Shown: positions 11,027 through 23,504, counted from the stretch's first letter. The stretch: DNA of 64,000 nucleotides from Torreya grandis (GCA_037957365.1 JARHVA010003165.1:310001-374000), one strand, 5' to 3'. Numbers and translations are program-made. The notes: a model not told the origin generated them from the letters alone.

Positions 11027-13289
11027 TTTTCCTCCATTTGATCTAGTAATGAAATTAAAAGTTTAAATAAAAAGAATACATACCTAGGTATGTATAACAA
11101 ACCTTACCTTTATGTGAGCCCAACTTGAGTGTTTTGTTGGTAATTGACCTGTAACCAAGAGAATGTTACAGTATATGGTCAATACATATAATCTAAAGTT
11201 CAAAGCATTTGAATTTATTGAAATTGAAATAATAAGGTTTAGGAGTACACCTATGTATTGATGCAACCACATTTACTTTTGGAAATTTAATTTAAAAAGA
11301 TGTAGCATTGTGAACATAGAGCTAAGATTAGGACAAATATAAAATTTAGAAAGTGCATATATCTAGGGAGATAAAGAGAGATTGGAAGAACCTTGCCTCC
11401 AACTTTGGATAAAAGGTGAGTTTCCATTTGACAGTTTAGATTAGCTCTACTATGCAACCCAATCATATTTATAACCTGATGAGTGTGAGTGAACCAAATC
11501 AACTCACACTATAAATATGGTGAGGTTGTATGATTTAATCAAGTCCAACCTATAAACTTGGTAAGATTGAGTGATTTAATCACCTCAACCATACCAAAAA
11601 TGAACCAACTATTGTAGTATATTATCTCAATATAATTCATAAAAGTCTAACATGATGGGTGATGACAGTCCATAAAAATTGTTTGAAATATGAAAATGAT
11701 TTGATTTTGCAATATTAGGTACACATCTCATAGCATATGTACCTTAGATATGTCTGATTTTGAAACTATGTATAATAATGGTACCAATGAATATAATTTA
11801 CCACAAATGTGTATCTGAATCATATAACTATGAATTTGGCCAATTTGGAATTTTAAACAAGTGTGGAGGACATGTTTATCATTACATGCCCCCACTATAC
11901 ATGGAAAAATATGAAAACTAATATAATTTTTAATGTAGAGGACACATTTCCAAAACATTCTCCCACTATAATATGGGTATCATAAATACTAAATAAGTGT
12001 GGAGAACATGTTTATGAAACATGCACCCACTAAATTTGAAACTATGACAAATGTGGAGAATCTATTTTCAAAACATGCCCCCCATTGTAATATGAACTCA
12101 TGAAGCAATGTGGAAGTCATGCCTTTATGGCATGCCCCCAATAATATTCCCCTATTTTGAGGTGAGAGGAAGTTTCAACTGGTAGTTACCTTACCTCAAA
12201 AGGATAAGATAACCATGTAAATTGTTAATGTACCATGTAGCATATAGAGGGAACATGTCTAGGTAGATATATCATGGAAGTATGGAGAATGTGATTACAT
12301 CAAGTCCTAAGATACATACATAGATCATGGAAACATATAGATAATAGAAATACAAGCTCAAAAATTAATCAAGCACACATATAAGAGGATTCTAAATCAA
12401 CTCAAAAGATGATTGTTTAAGGATAAGATAAACAAGGGGCATGTTTAAATGCCACATAATCAAATGGACATGACTGATTCAAATGTCCACAAAAACATAA
12501 ATGACATATTAAAGTGTCCATACAAGAATTAATGACATATTTAAATGTCAAATAGGAAAAAAAATTCATTGGGTCTGAAAACAATGGAGCATATTCAAAT
12601 TCTCAAATAGGCAAGAAAATAGCAAGGCAAGACACTTAAATAATCTTTAGAATAAAATCATAAGCAACCAGATAAACATAGCATACTAGTCCATGGATCA
12701 TATGTGTTAGCAAAAAATATTAAGTACATATCATATTAATTACATTGTGGAAGATATATTTTGGATAAATGCATGTGTAATTACATAAGCTCAAACATGA
12801 TAATGGAAAATAATCATAAATTATATAATCTAGATGTATCATGATTAAAGAAATGGATTCCCCCAATGTCCACATGACATGAGTAGGAGAAATCCTAATA
12901 TCTGAAAGTGCATAGATAATATATCTATGTATGTCTATATCACACTCAAAATATACATGAAACACGTGTATATAGAAATAAATAATATGTTATCCACTAA
13001 CATGAAACTAACAATATAGATGCCAAGGAGCTAATAGATATTTAAATGCTGAGAATATTTTTAGATTTTTGAAGGTTTATATTTTATATTTTGAAATATC
13101 TCAAGTGAGATATTTACACAAGTGCATGATATTCATTGGAATTTTGAGAGGTGTTCCTTCAAGTGTGGCTAGGCAGTACACACCTTTTCCCATTTTTTTC
13201 TATAACGATAAATGGTCCCAACTAATTTGGTTTGAATTTTTACTTCTTTTCTTTTTATACATTGGTGTTCTTTTTGATTTTTTTTAATA
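11027..13289 (-). other. 3' untranslated region of the C element
   Basis: About 2.2 kb between the integrase end and LTR C. The first part (11027-11950) aligns with 50833-51785 next to LTR D: shared blocks include 'tttaaataaaaa', 'acttggt(a/g)aga', 'gtgatttaatc', 'catagcatatgtacctt' and 'gccaatttgga'. The right part (12710-13095) aligns with 1-365. Short minus-strand open stretches here (10780-11502, 11728-11958, 12720-12965) have no domains and vary between copies, so I do not call them genes. It carries the hairpin series listed separately. Confidence 0.65.
11857..12550. repeat. Series of short inverted repeats in the C-element 3' region
   Basis: Degenerate units of 53-74 bp start near 11859, 11932, 11998, 12051 and 12110, each of the form '(g/a)tgtggagaacatgttt...catgcccccac'. 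Several contain perfect small inverted repeats: CATGTTT-atg-AAACATG at 12007-12023, CATGCC-tttat-GGCATG at 12118-12134, TGGACAT/ATGTCCA at 12465-12489, and GACATATTTAAATGTC at 12534-12549. The arms differ in sequence but the arm-loop-arm layout persists, which suggests structure rather than chance. Related sequence occurs at 51700-51790. Confidence 0.6.
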
Positions 13290-13792
13290 CCAGGTCATCC
13301 ACAACAAAGTCGCGTGGCTAAACCTTTTTTATATGCACACTTAATGCAATATTGATAAACTTATAAGTGTTCAACAGCCTTTGGACATTTTTCACTCAAT
13401 TATTATAGTTGATGTAATCTATTTTCACAATATTATTTATATGTTATTATTTCTTTGAGAGATACATGAAAGGAAGGTATCTCTATTTCAATTGGTAATA
13501 TTGCCTTTATATCATAAAATAAAGATGAAGGTGTGGTCTGAGTAGGTGTCTAAACACTAGTGCAGTATGCCCATAAAGCATACATAATCTACTTGTGCAA
13601 ATTAGTGTTGTATCGTTTGACTATTTTACCAATTATTTTGATAATGTTTTTATTTTTTGCCTCTTCTTGTCCATTACCCTATGGATAACATGGTGTAGAA
13701 AAGGTGTGTTTTATTTTGTATTTACTACCAAAAAAATTTAATGTCTTGTTTTTGAATAATGATCCATTATCGAAAATAATAGTTGAAAGTAT
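13290..13792 (-). pseudogene. Integrase catalytic-core second half (C element)
   Basis: Minus-strand translation from 13775 gives IIFDNGSLFKNKTLNFF, then KYKIKHTFSTPCYPQGNGQ near 13720-13660, then IIKIIGKIVKRYNTN, then YALWAYCTSV near 13590-13555. This is the second half of the retroviral integrase core: the second catalytic Asp in F-D-N-G and the P-x-G-N-G-Q-x-E block. The frame is fairly open but contains stops, and the C-terminal part fades before 13290. The N-terminal half lies at 23505-23740, separated by E2. The gene belongs to the element with 3' LTR C. Confidence 0.85.
13788..13792. repeat. Target-site duplication of E2, left copy (AGTAT)
   Basis: Its partner TGTAT lies at 23501-23505, directly after the right LTR. 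The match is 4 of 5. Taking out E2 plus one copy puts the two integrase halves back into one reading frame, which supports this boundary over a start at the TG at 13796. Confidence 0.65.
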
Positions 13793-14593
13793 TAGTGTTG
13801 CTTACACAACACACCCCATTTTCAAACTAAAAAAAAGGGACCCTATATTTACCTAGAGTTTGGTCTTATTTATTTTATGATTTTGTTGTTAGTTGATTAT
13901 TTAAAGTGGATTTCTTGGAAGTGAATTTGTGACATATATGAATATTTAAACGTTGAATGTGTTTCATTATTTTAGCCAATCCTGAATAATAATAAATTTG
14001 CATCATAAACACTTAGCATAGAAATCACATATGGGACTACATTAATTTTAATATTTAGGTTTTCCTAAAATCTATTAAGCCTTGGTCTATCTTATACTTG
14101 TGATGTTAAATACATTTAAATATTCCTTTTAGATTATTTTGCCTTGGGTTTATGCAAATTATCTAACCAATTTCAGCTTTTTTGCAACCTTTTACTTTAG
14201 CAATCTAGTTCATTTGTGCTTTGATGTAGGATAAATTAACTATATGTTTCCATTATTTCATCTTGGAACTTAGTTGATTTCAAAATAATGGATAAAATTG
14301 GCTTTAATTTGTTGAAATTAGGTTTCCTTTTTATGCTAAGTTTTATACTATCATTCGACTTTTTGCCTTAGTCATTTTTCAACTTTTGCCTTAGCTATTT
14401 GTTTTTAAAAACTTATCCATATACTTTTATTAATTTATAATTTGTTGATTGGGATTTTATTTGTCTTGTTTGTAGGTGCTTAGAGCATTTCTTGTGCAAT
14501 GTAGTGGTCTTCCATGAATCTCAATAGCCAAAACCCATTTAAAAATCACTTCAAAGACTTAGTCAAATTTTTAAATTTATTGGAGCCACATGG

Positions 14594-14598
14594 AATAT
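14594..14598. repeat. Target-site duplication of E3, left copy (AATAT)
   Basis: The partner is CATAT at 17100-17104 (4 of 5). The uninterrupted E2 right LTR reads 'agccacatggcatct' at the matching site, showing that the original base was probably C. Confidence 0.7.
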
Positions 14599-14652
14599 TT
14601 TTAAGAACCTCTATACTAAAATACACAAAATATTTGAAAATACTATACATAC

Positions 14653-14751
<99 letters not shown>

Positions 14752-14840
14752 GGAAGGAATCATCCTGAATCGCTTGACACTTTGAGGGGGCTACATACAT
14801 ACATACATACATATACATATAGATATACATATACATATAT

Positions 14841-14872
<32 letters not shown>

Positions 14873-15121
14873 TATGGAAGGAATCATCCTGAATTGCTTG
14901 ACACTTTGAGGGGGCTACCTTCTTATCAGAGCATTTGGCCCTAATTGATATGTTTTTGGTAGATGATCTTACAATGGACTATGCCCCTATATCTATACTA
15001 GTTCTAATATACCAAACTCTTCCTTTCTATAAATGTGGTACTAATATTCAATGCCACTATTACCTTTCACTATTCATGTTACTATTCTATTACTGTTATA
15101 CCCCTCCATAGGTATATTACA
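14599..15121 (-). repeat. E3 left (3') LTR, expanded by microsatellites
   Basis: It has the same outer sequence as the right LTR but is ~200 bp longer, because of tandem ACAT/AT runs and a duplicated block. The first two bases are TT rather than TG. The block 'atggaaggaatcatcctgaa', with the following ~25 bases, appears twice (14750 and 14874). The right LTR has a single diverged version at 16853. Confidence 0.8.
14638..14870. repeat. ACAT/AT microsatellite cluster
   Basis: Runs of (ATACAT)n, (ACAT)n and (TA)n at 14638-14749, and again (ACAT)n, (ATAC)n and (TA)n at 14794-14870, separated by the unique LTR block 'ggaaggaatcatcctgaatc'. Open frames across this cluster on both strands are products of the repeat, not genes. 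Confidence 0.9.
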
Positions 15122-16778
15122 TTCTATCCCCCTTGACATGTTTCATCCTTGAAACATGCAAAGTATTACATATCAAAAATATGGAGAAGACCAGATAGAG
15201 GCATGTCCATGTGTCTTTTTCTGCTTCCACTTCTTCTGCCTATGCTAGGATATAATCAAGGCCATCAACAAGGTGAACATGATCACTATAAATGAAGGTT
15301 AAAGTGTAATTGGAATAATGATGATCAATATATCAAAGTGGGAATGAGGGTACACAAATATTTTATCTGGTTAGCCCATTAGGACACATGACATCCCCCT
15401 TAGCATTGTTCTTGACACAAATTTGGTGTTAAGAAGATAACCCTATCAAAGAATGTGAATCTAAGGGCTTTGATGTGTCAGTTCCCTACTTGGGACCATT
15501 GGTTTTCTATTGGGGCTCCTTAGGGGATGGCATAGATGCTTCTATTATTTACTCAAGCTCATCATGTGTCTATTCATGATCCACTGGAGGTGTTTGCGAT
15601 GCATCCAAATGTGATTCTACAAACTCCTCATGTGTTTCTATAGTAGGAAGTTGGGGCACTTATAGTGCTTGCTTGGGCACATTTGTTGCTTGAATGAGCT
15701 CTTTAAGTTCCTAATAGGGTGTATCCAAATGGGACTAGAAACATATCAATATGATGTAGTCTTCAGTGAGCTTAGCTAAGTCCCATGCTTTTATCAGTTA
15801 TTGAGGTTGGAACATTATAATCTCTACTTCAATGTCATCCTAAAGTCTACTGATGAAATAATGTTGGAAGAAATCATCAAAATGGCCTATAGTCTAATTG
15901 GCAAGGTGTTAAAATGTTATCTGATATTCTCATACTATGTTAGTTTGATGAAGCATAGTCAAGTCTATAGATAAAATTGAAATATCCATGACAACCAAAA
16001 GATAAAGTCAACAATTAAAAACTTACTTTATTTATTTTTTATTTTTTACACACAGTAGTAGTTATTAAAACTTTGATAACTTATTAAATACTTGATTAAA
16101 CTTAAAAGTGAAAACTATTATGGAAATATAGAAGAGAGGGGCACAAAACCCAAAAATTACATGGTGAAATTGTTTTCCATTTGAGAGTTACATGCAAAAG
16201 AATAGTCAAATTGTTTTTTTTTATTTTTTTACATAAAAGCAATTACCAAAACTGCAATAACTTTTGATATACTTAATAAAATTTAAAATTACAAATTTTT
16301 ATAGAAAGTTGAAAAGGAGGAACTCAAAACCCAAAAAACAAAATTGGTGTGATTGTTTACCGTTGGTGAGTTGTATGTAAAATAATAGTTGTATTTTTTA
16401 TGAAAAATAGAAATCCATACTTGTAAATGACAAATTTGGGCTTCACATTCTAATTGAAACAAGAGAACAAGATGTAGATATGACTATTGAAAACACTCAA
16501 GATGTAATGGATAAATTATAATTACTTCATGAACATCCAAAATATGTTTGTAATAAAAACACTCACAATAATACCTCTACATTTATAACAACTTCCACTC
16601 TCAAAATCAAGTTTTTAAGAAATATGTTCTCTCAAACACAAATTTTATCCACTTTTGATCACCAAGATCCCATCAAGTCAAGGTGAGAGCATACGATGCA
16701 TAGAATCAAAAAAACTAACTTGATCAACTTCCTAAAAGAATACATCAAAATGGCCCTAAAAAGAGATCTAATACCAAA
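15122..16778 (-). other. E3 interior outside gag
   Basis: 15122-15551 begins with the polypurine tract and holds moderately GC-rich sequence without a domain I recognise. 15956-16763 is AT-rich with a roughly 230-bp direct repeat: 'acttactttatttattttt...aaaacccaaaaattac' (16020) and 'aattgtttttttttatttt...aaaacccaaaaaacaaaatt' (16210). 16764-16778 is the primer-binding site. The small plus-strand open stretch at 16696-16926 crosses the LTR edge and is not a gene. Confidence 0.5.
15552..15955 (-). pseudogene. E3 gag remnant
   Basis: Minus-strand translation from about 15950 gives, with stops, HLAN, TIGHFDDFFQHYFISRL, DDIEVEIIMFQPQ, LIKAWDLAKLTED. This follows the Ty3/gypsy gag pattern 'F..LAN...G..(D)..F.Y.FI..L..(D/E)I...V....P..L..A..LAKL.E' (family knowledge). 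A Glu/His/Thr-rich tail follows (near 15650-15552). No zinc knuckle, protease or RT is visible in the remaining interior. The frame carries at least five stops. It is the only recognisable coding piece of E3. Confidence 0.65.
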
Positions 16779-17099
16779 TGTTAAGAACCTCTATACTAAA
16801 ATACACAAAATAACTATAAATATTAAATATATATTATATTATGTTCCTTTTATGGAAGGAATTACTCCAAGTCACTTGTCAATTCAAGGGGGCTACATCT
16901 TTATCAAAGCATTTGGTTCTAATTAATATATTTTGTTTGGATGATCTTACAATTGATTATTCTCTTATATTTATACTAGTTATAATCTACTAAACTCTTC
17001 CTTTCTATGAATGTGGTACTAATATTCAATGTCATTATTACCTTTCATTATTCATGATACTATTCTATTACTATTCTACCCCTTTCTAGGTATATTACA
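16779..17099 (-). repeat. E3 right (5') LTR
   Basis: A 321-bp copy starting TGTTAAGAACCTC and ending TATATTACA, with the primer-binding site on its left. It lacks the long microsatellites of the left copy and has only a short ATATATTATATTAT stretch at the same place. Confidence 0.8.
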
Positions 17100-18836
17100 C
17101 ATATTTTCATTTCCCCATTGGATGTAAACATTTCAAAGGTTTATTGGGTGAGTGGATCAATAGGATGTTTCCAAGTGGAAATATCTTGATGACCCACTAC
17201 CCCAACCAATTCTAATGAAATCCAAGTCCTCAGGGCTAGTGGGTTAGTGGGATGTTACTATGTGTCACCATTCCATTGATCAACTACCTCAAGGATGTTT
17301 GTAAAAATCAGAATGCCTTTATGCAAGTGAGTTAGTAGGATGCTACCATATGGTAACATTCCACTAGTCTACAGGCATGGGGTGGTTCATGCAGTTTGAA
17401 AAGCCCATCAAAGCTTTGGGTGAGTGATATTGTGACATATGTCATGATCTCGCTATGTCATGGATAAAGCACAGTCAACACACATCAAACCCTAAGCCAA
17501 ACATTGGAATAACATGAAGCAGCCATGTAGCATATCCTTACAAATAAAGGATATATTGGTGATGGTGTTAGTAAAACACTAATTTAAAGTTGATAACTCA
17601 TCCATCTATCAAAATCATTAAAACTTGAGAAAAAATAATCTTTCAATTTAATTTGTACAATCAAGTTTTTGATTGTTCCTCACTAATTAGTGATCAAAAA
17701 TAATAGAATTCAATGCAAGACAAAGCAATGACATTAATCAAGGTATGGTGTGCATGTTGGGATCAAGTATAAAACATACAAGATAAACCATAGCCTTAAG
17801 TAGGCATGATAATTCATTTCATAGAAGCATGAAGTTAACTACACAAAGTTTGTGCACACCTCCAATCTATCAGAGATCCCCACTACCTCCTCAACTGCAT
17901 CTCCCAATTGCATTGATGATTTTTGGAACTACCCCATTAATGGACAAATTTGAATTTGAAACTCCATGGACCTACATGTCTATATTAGATTAACTCTTGC
18001 ATTGTAATAAGGGTTGGTATTTTTAGAATTAGTAAGACTACGCCTGACTGGCTCCCTTCGATTAGAATAGATTAGTGGAATAGTCACTTTATTTGATGTA
18101 TTTTTCCTTCTTTCTAGATTAGTTTTCTAAGTCAAGGCTATTTGGAAGCCATGTCTATAACTCGTATGAGTATATTTATTTGAAAGCTTTTTCATTTGAT
18201 AGACTTCATTTGCATATGCATATGGTGACCTTATTATCCTTATTGGATCTGTTACTTCATTCCAAAGACTCTTACACCATCTTTAATTGGAGATGTGCTA
18301 GGTTTGGATCAATTAAGGATTGGTTTATCCAAGGACTTGTCTACTCAAGAGGAACTAACTAGGTCCCTTAGAAAGTAGTATATTTTTTTTCTTTCTTCCT
18401 AACCTTCCTTATTTTTCTCTTTTTTATCATTTTATTAGATTATATTAGTTTAATTTCAAAGTTATAATTTGAGTCTACATGTTTATCTTGATTACATAGC
18501 TTTGTTTATTGTTGTAGTTATATTGTTGAATCTCTTATATGCAATGGACATTTAAAATCAATTGTGTTTCATGTTTAATTCGAGTACTAATTTCTTAAGC
18601 ACCAAGTATCATCTAAATGCATACTAATTTGTTTAAAATACTTTAATGACAAACAAAGGTCCCTTGAATTAAAATGGTCACATGAGCCACTGAGAGAATA
18701 TCAGTGCACCTAGACCAGGACAAAGAGATTTTTGGGATTAGAGATTTTAATATTTTCCTCCTTTTAGGAAGGACAAGTGCGTCAAAAATGCTTGCCCATA
18801 GTTGATTGGTTATTTGTGTCAAAGGACTAATAGACA

Positions 18837-20625
18837 TATTGGGGCTATACAGAGGGCCTGAATTAGATTATTTTAGACTTATTATTTATTTTTTTAAAGT
18901 TACCTAATTGCTTTCTAGGTTTTTAGACTAGAAAAATTGATTATCTAAGTCTTCTGATAGCCTTAACTTGGGTAGGAGGATGTAGCTATATTATGAATAT
19001 TCCAGGACTTTCCCATGACTTGACCAAAGACCCTCACAAATTATGTTCAGAATATATCTATGGTGGGGTCAAGACTACTAAGGAACACATCTAGGTTTTT
19101 AAAGGATCCTTTACCAAAAGACAAATTTAACATGAGGATGTGACTTGTCACTTATTCCCATATTCGTTAGATCAAACAACCTATTCATGGTACTTGGGTC
19201 TACCATAAGGTTAAAAACCACTTGGGCCATATTTTAAAACTTGTTCCTTAACTATTTTAGTGTGCCCATTGACCCTTATTTCTTGTTTTATCAATTTTCC
19301 ATAGCCCACAAAGAGCTTAATGAACCAATTAGTGTGTTCAACCATATATTCCATCAATTATACACTAAATTAAATGACCCTTTCTTTTAAATTGAGTTCA
19401 CAACCATAGTATTTTACCTCAATGATCTATATCCTTTGAATACTATGTTCATTAGGATGAACCCATCTGCTCTTACATCCTTGACATTGGTCTATCAAGA
19501 GGCAGTCAATGTAGAGAAACAATCAATGACTTAGGGATTTAGTGTTGACCCTTCCTACTCCTTGGAACAAAAAGGTGTCTATTCCCAAGATCCTTTGAGT
19601 TACATTCCTACAATTAATCCCATGGATCAATATGTGCCTCAAAATGAAGTATTGCCCCAATCCTTCACCCAACCAAACCTCCCTATGACTAATGAGAGCC
19701 CTGCTTGTTTGTCAAATATATAATCTCAATTAATTTTATGTATAGTCAATAATATGATTCATATTATTTTAGTTATTTGGTTTCTTTAGGTGATATTACT
19801 AATCAAATATTATTTATTGTAGGATAATATCATCGAGTGATGTATAATCCAAGCTATGAGGATGCATCATTTAGAGTCTATGAATATGGTTACACTACTA
19901 ATGTTGAGTTGATCATGCACATTGAGAATGCCCATTTCACAATACTGATCCATTATATTAAGTCTACAATAGTTGTGATGATGATTATGAAGATTAAGAA
20001 TTAGTTGTTTTTGTAGGCAAATTAGTAGCTAAAAATGCAATTTATAAAGAGCTATCCATACAAGAGGAAGAACTTAAAACTTCTTATTGTCAAATAAAAT
20101 AAGCATTCAAATAATTGGAGTAACTAAATGAGGAAGATGCATATTATAAATTTGAATCATCATCCTCATATGCTCCTTCTCATACATTTTAAAAGCTGGT
20201 CCAAGATAATGGGCATTTCTATGAAAATAGTTTGTCTTCCCCTTTATATTTAGAAGAGGATGAACTTGAAGAAGATAATGTTGAGTTGGATTGATGGTGA
20301 AAATAAGAAAAAATTAAGAATAAGGGGGATGTCTCTTTGAGTAAAACAATCTAGAAGAGTTCTAAATTAATGATCTCTCTCCTATGTTCAACCTCACCTC
20401 CAAAGTAGTCGATACCATTCAAGCATTCCTCTCAATAAAAAAGGTAACCAAGATGGAAATGGGAAATCATGAACATAGTGGCCTAAATGAATGACTCATG
20501 TCAATGCAAATGTAAGCTAAGAATGATATAATCCAACCCAATGTTTCACATACTTCATCAGCTATGTCCTTATGCAAATATGAATTACTATGTATGAATG
20601 TAAATAAAATGAATTAAACACTTGA

Positions 20626-20667
<42 letters not shown>

Positions 20668-20840
20668 GATATTTGGCAAGATTGTACCCTAGTATGTCAT
20701 AAGTTGGGACAGACTTTAGTTCCTTTTAATTTTTATTTATTCTAGGTAAATGTTTGAAGCTAATGCTTTTTATTATTTTGAAATCAAATATTATAGATTT
20801 TTTAAATATTCAAGAGTATTTCCTAGCAAGAGTAGCCATT
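18837..20840 (+). pseudogene. E2 interior with gag remnant
   Basis: Plus-strand frames from about 19150 to 19740 give, with stops and shifts, PYSLDQTTYSWYLGLP (the gag 'L...A..W...L' block), then HKELNEPISVFNHIFHQLY, VFYLNDLYPLNTMFIRMNPSA and LTLVYQEAVNVEKQSM. This is the helix-rich capsid pattern of Ty3/gypsy gag. A Pro/Gln-rich tail follows (19550-19720). No zinc knuckle, protease or RT follows. 19740-20628 is AT-rich with acidic low-complexity frames. 'TATTGGGGCTATACAGAG' directly after the LTR may be the primer site, but I cannot name the tRNA. Confidence 0.65.
20628..20664. repeat. (CA)n microsatellite
   Basis: About 18 uninterrupted CA units near the 3' end of the E2 interior, roughly 180 bp before the right LTR. 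Confidence 0.95.
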
Positions 20841-23500
20841 TTGTATTACTTGCACAGCACACCCCATTTTTAAACTAAAAAAATAGAGACCTTTTTTTGA
20901 TCTGGAATATAGTCTTGTTTCTTTCAGGAGTTCGTTGGTAGTTGATTTTTTAAAGTGGACTTCTTGGAAGTGTATTTGTGTTAGATGTAAATATTTAAAC
21001 ACTGAATGTGCTTCATTATTTTAGCCAAGCCTAAATAATAATAAATTTATATCATAAATATTTGGCATATAAATCACATATGGATGCATTAATTTAAATA
21101 TCTAGGTTTGTCTAAAATCTATTAAGTTTTGGTCTATCTTATACTTGTGCTTTGAAATACATTTAAATATTCTTCTTAGACTATTTCACCTTAACTTTAT
21201 ATAAATTATCTAACCATTTTCAAGGTTTTTATAGCAATTTCCTTTAGCAATCTAGCTCATTTGTGCTTTAAATTCAGGATAAATTCACTATATGTTTGCA
21301 ATGTTTCATCTTGGGACTTCATAAATATCTAAATAATGGATAAAATTAGCTTTAATTTATTTAAACTAGGTTTATTTTTTGTACTAAGTTTAATGCTTTC
21401 ATGCTATCATTTAATTTGTTTCCTTAATCATTTTTTAGCTTTTCCCTTAGCCATTTGTTTTCAAAAACTTAACCGTTTGATTTTATAAATTTGAAAGTTC
21501 ATAAATGGACTTTTATTTATCTTGCCTAAAAGTGATCAAAGTGTTTTTTATGTAATGTAGTGATTTTCCATGGATACCGGTGGCTTGGACCCATTTGAAA
21601 AGTGTTTTAAAGACTTAGTTGATTCTTCAAATTTCTTGAAGCCACATGGCATCTTTTTATCATCTATCTAGACTTAAACATTTCAAAAAAAAATTGGTGA
21701 GTGGATTAGTGAGATGTTTCCAAGTGGTAAGATCTCAATGACCCATTGCCCTAGGTAATTCTATACAAAGCCAAGTCCTCTAGGCTAATGGGTTAGTAGG
21801 ATGTTGTTATGTGGTACTATCTCGATGAACTACTATTTTGGGATAATTTGTGTGAGTCCATATTTTCCTAGGAAATCTAGTTAGTGGGATGTTTCCACAT
21901 GGAACATCCCTCTACTCTGTAGTCCTGGGGTGGTCCATATAGTCTGGCAAACCCATAAAAATTCTAGGTAAGTGAGAATACACTATGTGGCATGACCTTT
22001 CTACATCCATATAAATCATATTTAGCACACATAAAACCCTCAGTCAAGTAGTGGGAGATCATGGAGTAGCCATGTATCATAACCCTACAAATAGAGGACA
22101 TACTAGTGATGGTGTCAACAAAACACTAGTTTAAAGTTGATGTCTTGTTTGGCTATAAAAATCATCAAAACTTGAGAGTGAACTATACAATTCAATTTGA
22201 TTTATATAATAAATTTTTAGATTATTCCTCACCAACAAGTGATCAAAAATGATATAATTAAAAATACAAGACTAGGCAGGAGTATTAATCAAGGTATGAC
22301 ATGTATATTAGGATCGAGCGTAAACTATAAAACACAAAACTTAGTCTTAAATTGGCATGATAATTAATTATGCATAAGTATTAAGTATGGAAATACCAAT
22401 GCAATATCAACTGCTTTAAATAGACAACATTTAATCAAGGTATGGTGTTTACTACACAAAGATTGTGCACACCTCTAATCTGTTAGAGATCCCCACTACC
22501 TCCTCAACTACATCTCCTAATCACATTGATAATTTATATAACTTCCCCATTAGTGGGTGAATTTGAATTTGAAAATCCATAGACATGCATGTCTATATAA
22601 GATCAATTCTTATCTTGAAATAAGGGTTGGTGTTTTTAAGATTAGTAAGACTATGTCTATTTGGCTCCATTAAATTAGAATGTATTAGTGGATCAGTAAC
22701 TTTCTTTGATATATTTTTCCTACTTTATAGATTAGTTTTCTAGGTAAAATCTATTTGAAAGTCATGTTTGTAACTCGCATGAGTATCTGATGAAATCTAA
22801 ATTGATCCCTTTAATGGAAGTATTTTTATCTGAATGTTTTGTCATTTGATAAACTTAGTATGCACATGCATATGGTGACCTTATTTTCCTCATTGGATTT
22901 ACTACTTCATTCCACAAACTCTTGCACCATCCTTAGTTAAAGCTATGTTAGGTTTTATTTAACTAAATTATGGTTTATTTAGAATGGTTTATTTGGGTAC
23001 TTATCTACTCAAAAGGCACTGATCAAGTCTATTATAAAGTGGACTCTTTCTTCTCTTTCTCACTATCCTTCCCTCTTTTTCTCTTTTTATCAGTTTATTA
23101 GAATAACTTAGTTTAGTTTCTAAGCTATAATCTAAGTATGAATGTTTATCTTGATTGCATAGATCTGTTTATTATTATAGTTGTATTATTGAATCTTTTG
23201 TATGCAATAAACATCTAAAATCAATTGTGTTTCATGTTTAATCTAAATACTAATTTCTTAGGAAATAAATTCATCTTCTAAATTCATATTGAATTATCTA
23301 AAATACTCCAAAAATCAACAAAAGTCATTTGAATTAGAATGGTCACAATGAGCCACTGAGTGAAGATCAATGTACCTAGACTAGATATAATAGACCTTAA
23401 GAGTGGAGATCTCAAGATTTCCATCCTTTTAAGAGGGAAGAGTGTGTCAAAAATACTTTCCCGCAATTACTTTGTCATTTATGTCAAATGACCAATAACA
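20841..23500 (+). repeat. E2 right (3') LTR
   Basis: A 2.66-kb uninterrupted copy that fixes the E2 and E3 boundaries. It begins 'ttgtattacttgcacagcac' and ends 'accaataaca'. Differences from the left LTR are frequent, including small indels. The small open stretch at 23284-23466 parallels 18643-18837 in the left LTR, so it is LTR sequence and not a gene. Confidence 0.8.
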
Positions 23501-23504
23501 TGTA

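Larger units (their letters stand above)
14599..17099 (-). mobile_element. E3: short gag-only LTR retrotransposon nested in the E2 left LTR
   Basis: LTRs lie at 14599-15121 and 16779-17099, both containing 'ttaagaacctctatactaaa' near the start and ending GGTATATTACA. The minus-strand orientation is set by a primer-site-like TGGTATTAGATCTC (minus strand, 16778-16764), close to the common initiator-Met site TGGTATCAGAGC, and by a polypurine tract (minus strand CAAGGGGGATAGAA, 15135-15122). The 1.66 kb interior holds only a gag remnant. Its absence from the matching position of the E2 right LTR proves the insertion. Confidence 0.85.
13793..18836 (+). repeat. E2 left (5') LTR, interrupted by E3
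   Basis: It opens with 'tagtgttgcttacacaacac', matching 'ttgtattacttgcacagcac' at 20841. 13793-14598 aligns with 20841-21645, and 17105-18836 aligns with 21646-23500, through blocks such as 'gtttccaagtgg', 'tggggtggt', 'aaaacacta', 'atccccactacctcctcaac' and 'ggtcaca'. It ends with 'tagaca'; the right copy ends 'ataaca'. Short open stretches inside it (18180-18362, 18643-18837) recur only in part in the right LTR and are not genes. Confidence 0.8.
13793..23500 (+). mobile_element. E2: gag-only LTR retrotransposon inserted in the C-element integrase
   Basis: Paired LTRs lie at 13793-18836 (which contains E3) and 20841-23500. Without E3 the left LTR is ~2.54 kb, close to the 2.66 kb right LTR. 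The interior is only ~2.0 kb and holds a broken plus-strand gag and a CA repeat, with no protease, RT or integrase. It thus fits the class of non-autonomous gag-only LTR elements. The LTRs are strongly diverged, so the insertion is old, and E3 arrived later. Confidence 0.8.

Noticed and set aside
10780..11958. Set of four minus-strand frames of 62-106 codons beside LTR C
   Set aside because: Rich in Ile/Leu/Tyr/His, no domain, and the homologous sequence beside LTR D does not keep the frames.
13796..13800. E2 LTR start at the TG at 13796
   Set aside because: With that start no target duplication is found; starting at 13793 gives AGTAT/TGTAT and restores the integrase frame.
14514..14887. Overlapping open frames of 84 and 113 codons on both strands
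   Set aside because: They consist almost only of Tyr/Ile/Thr/His or Tyr/Met/Val codons from the ACAT and AT microsatellites.
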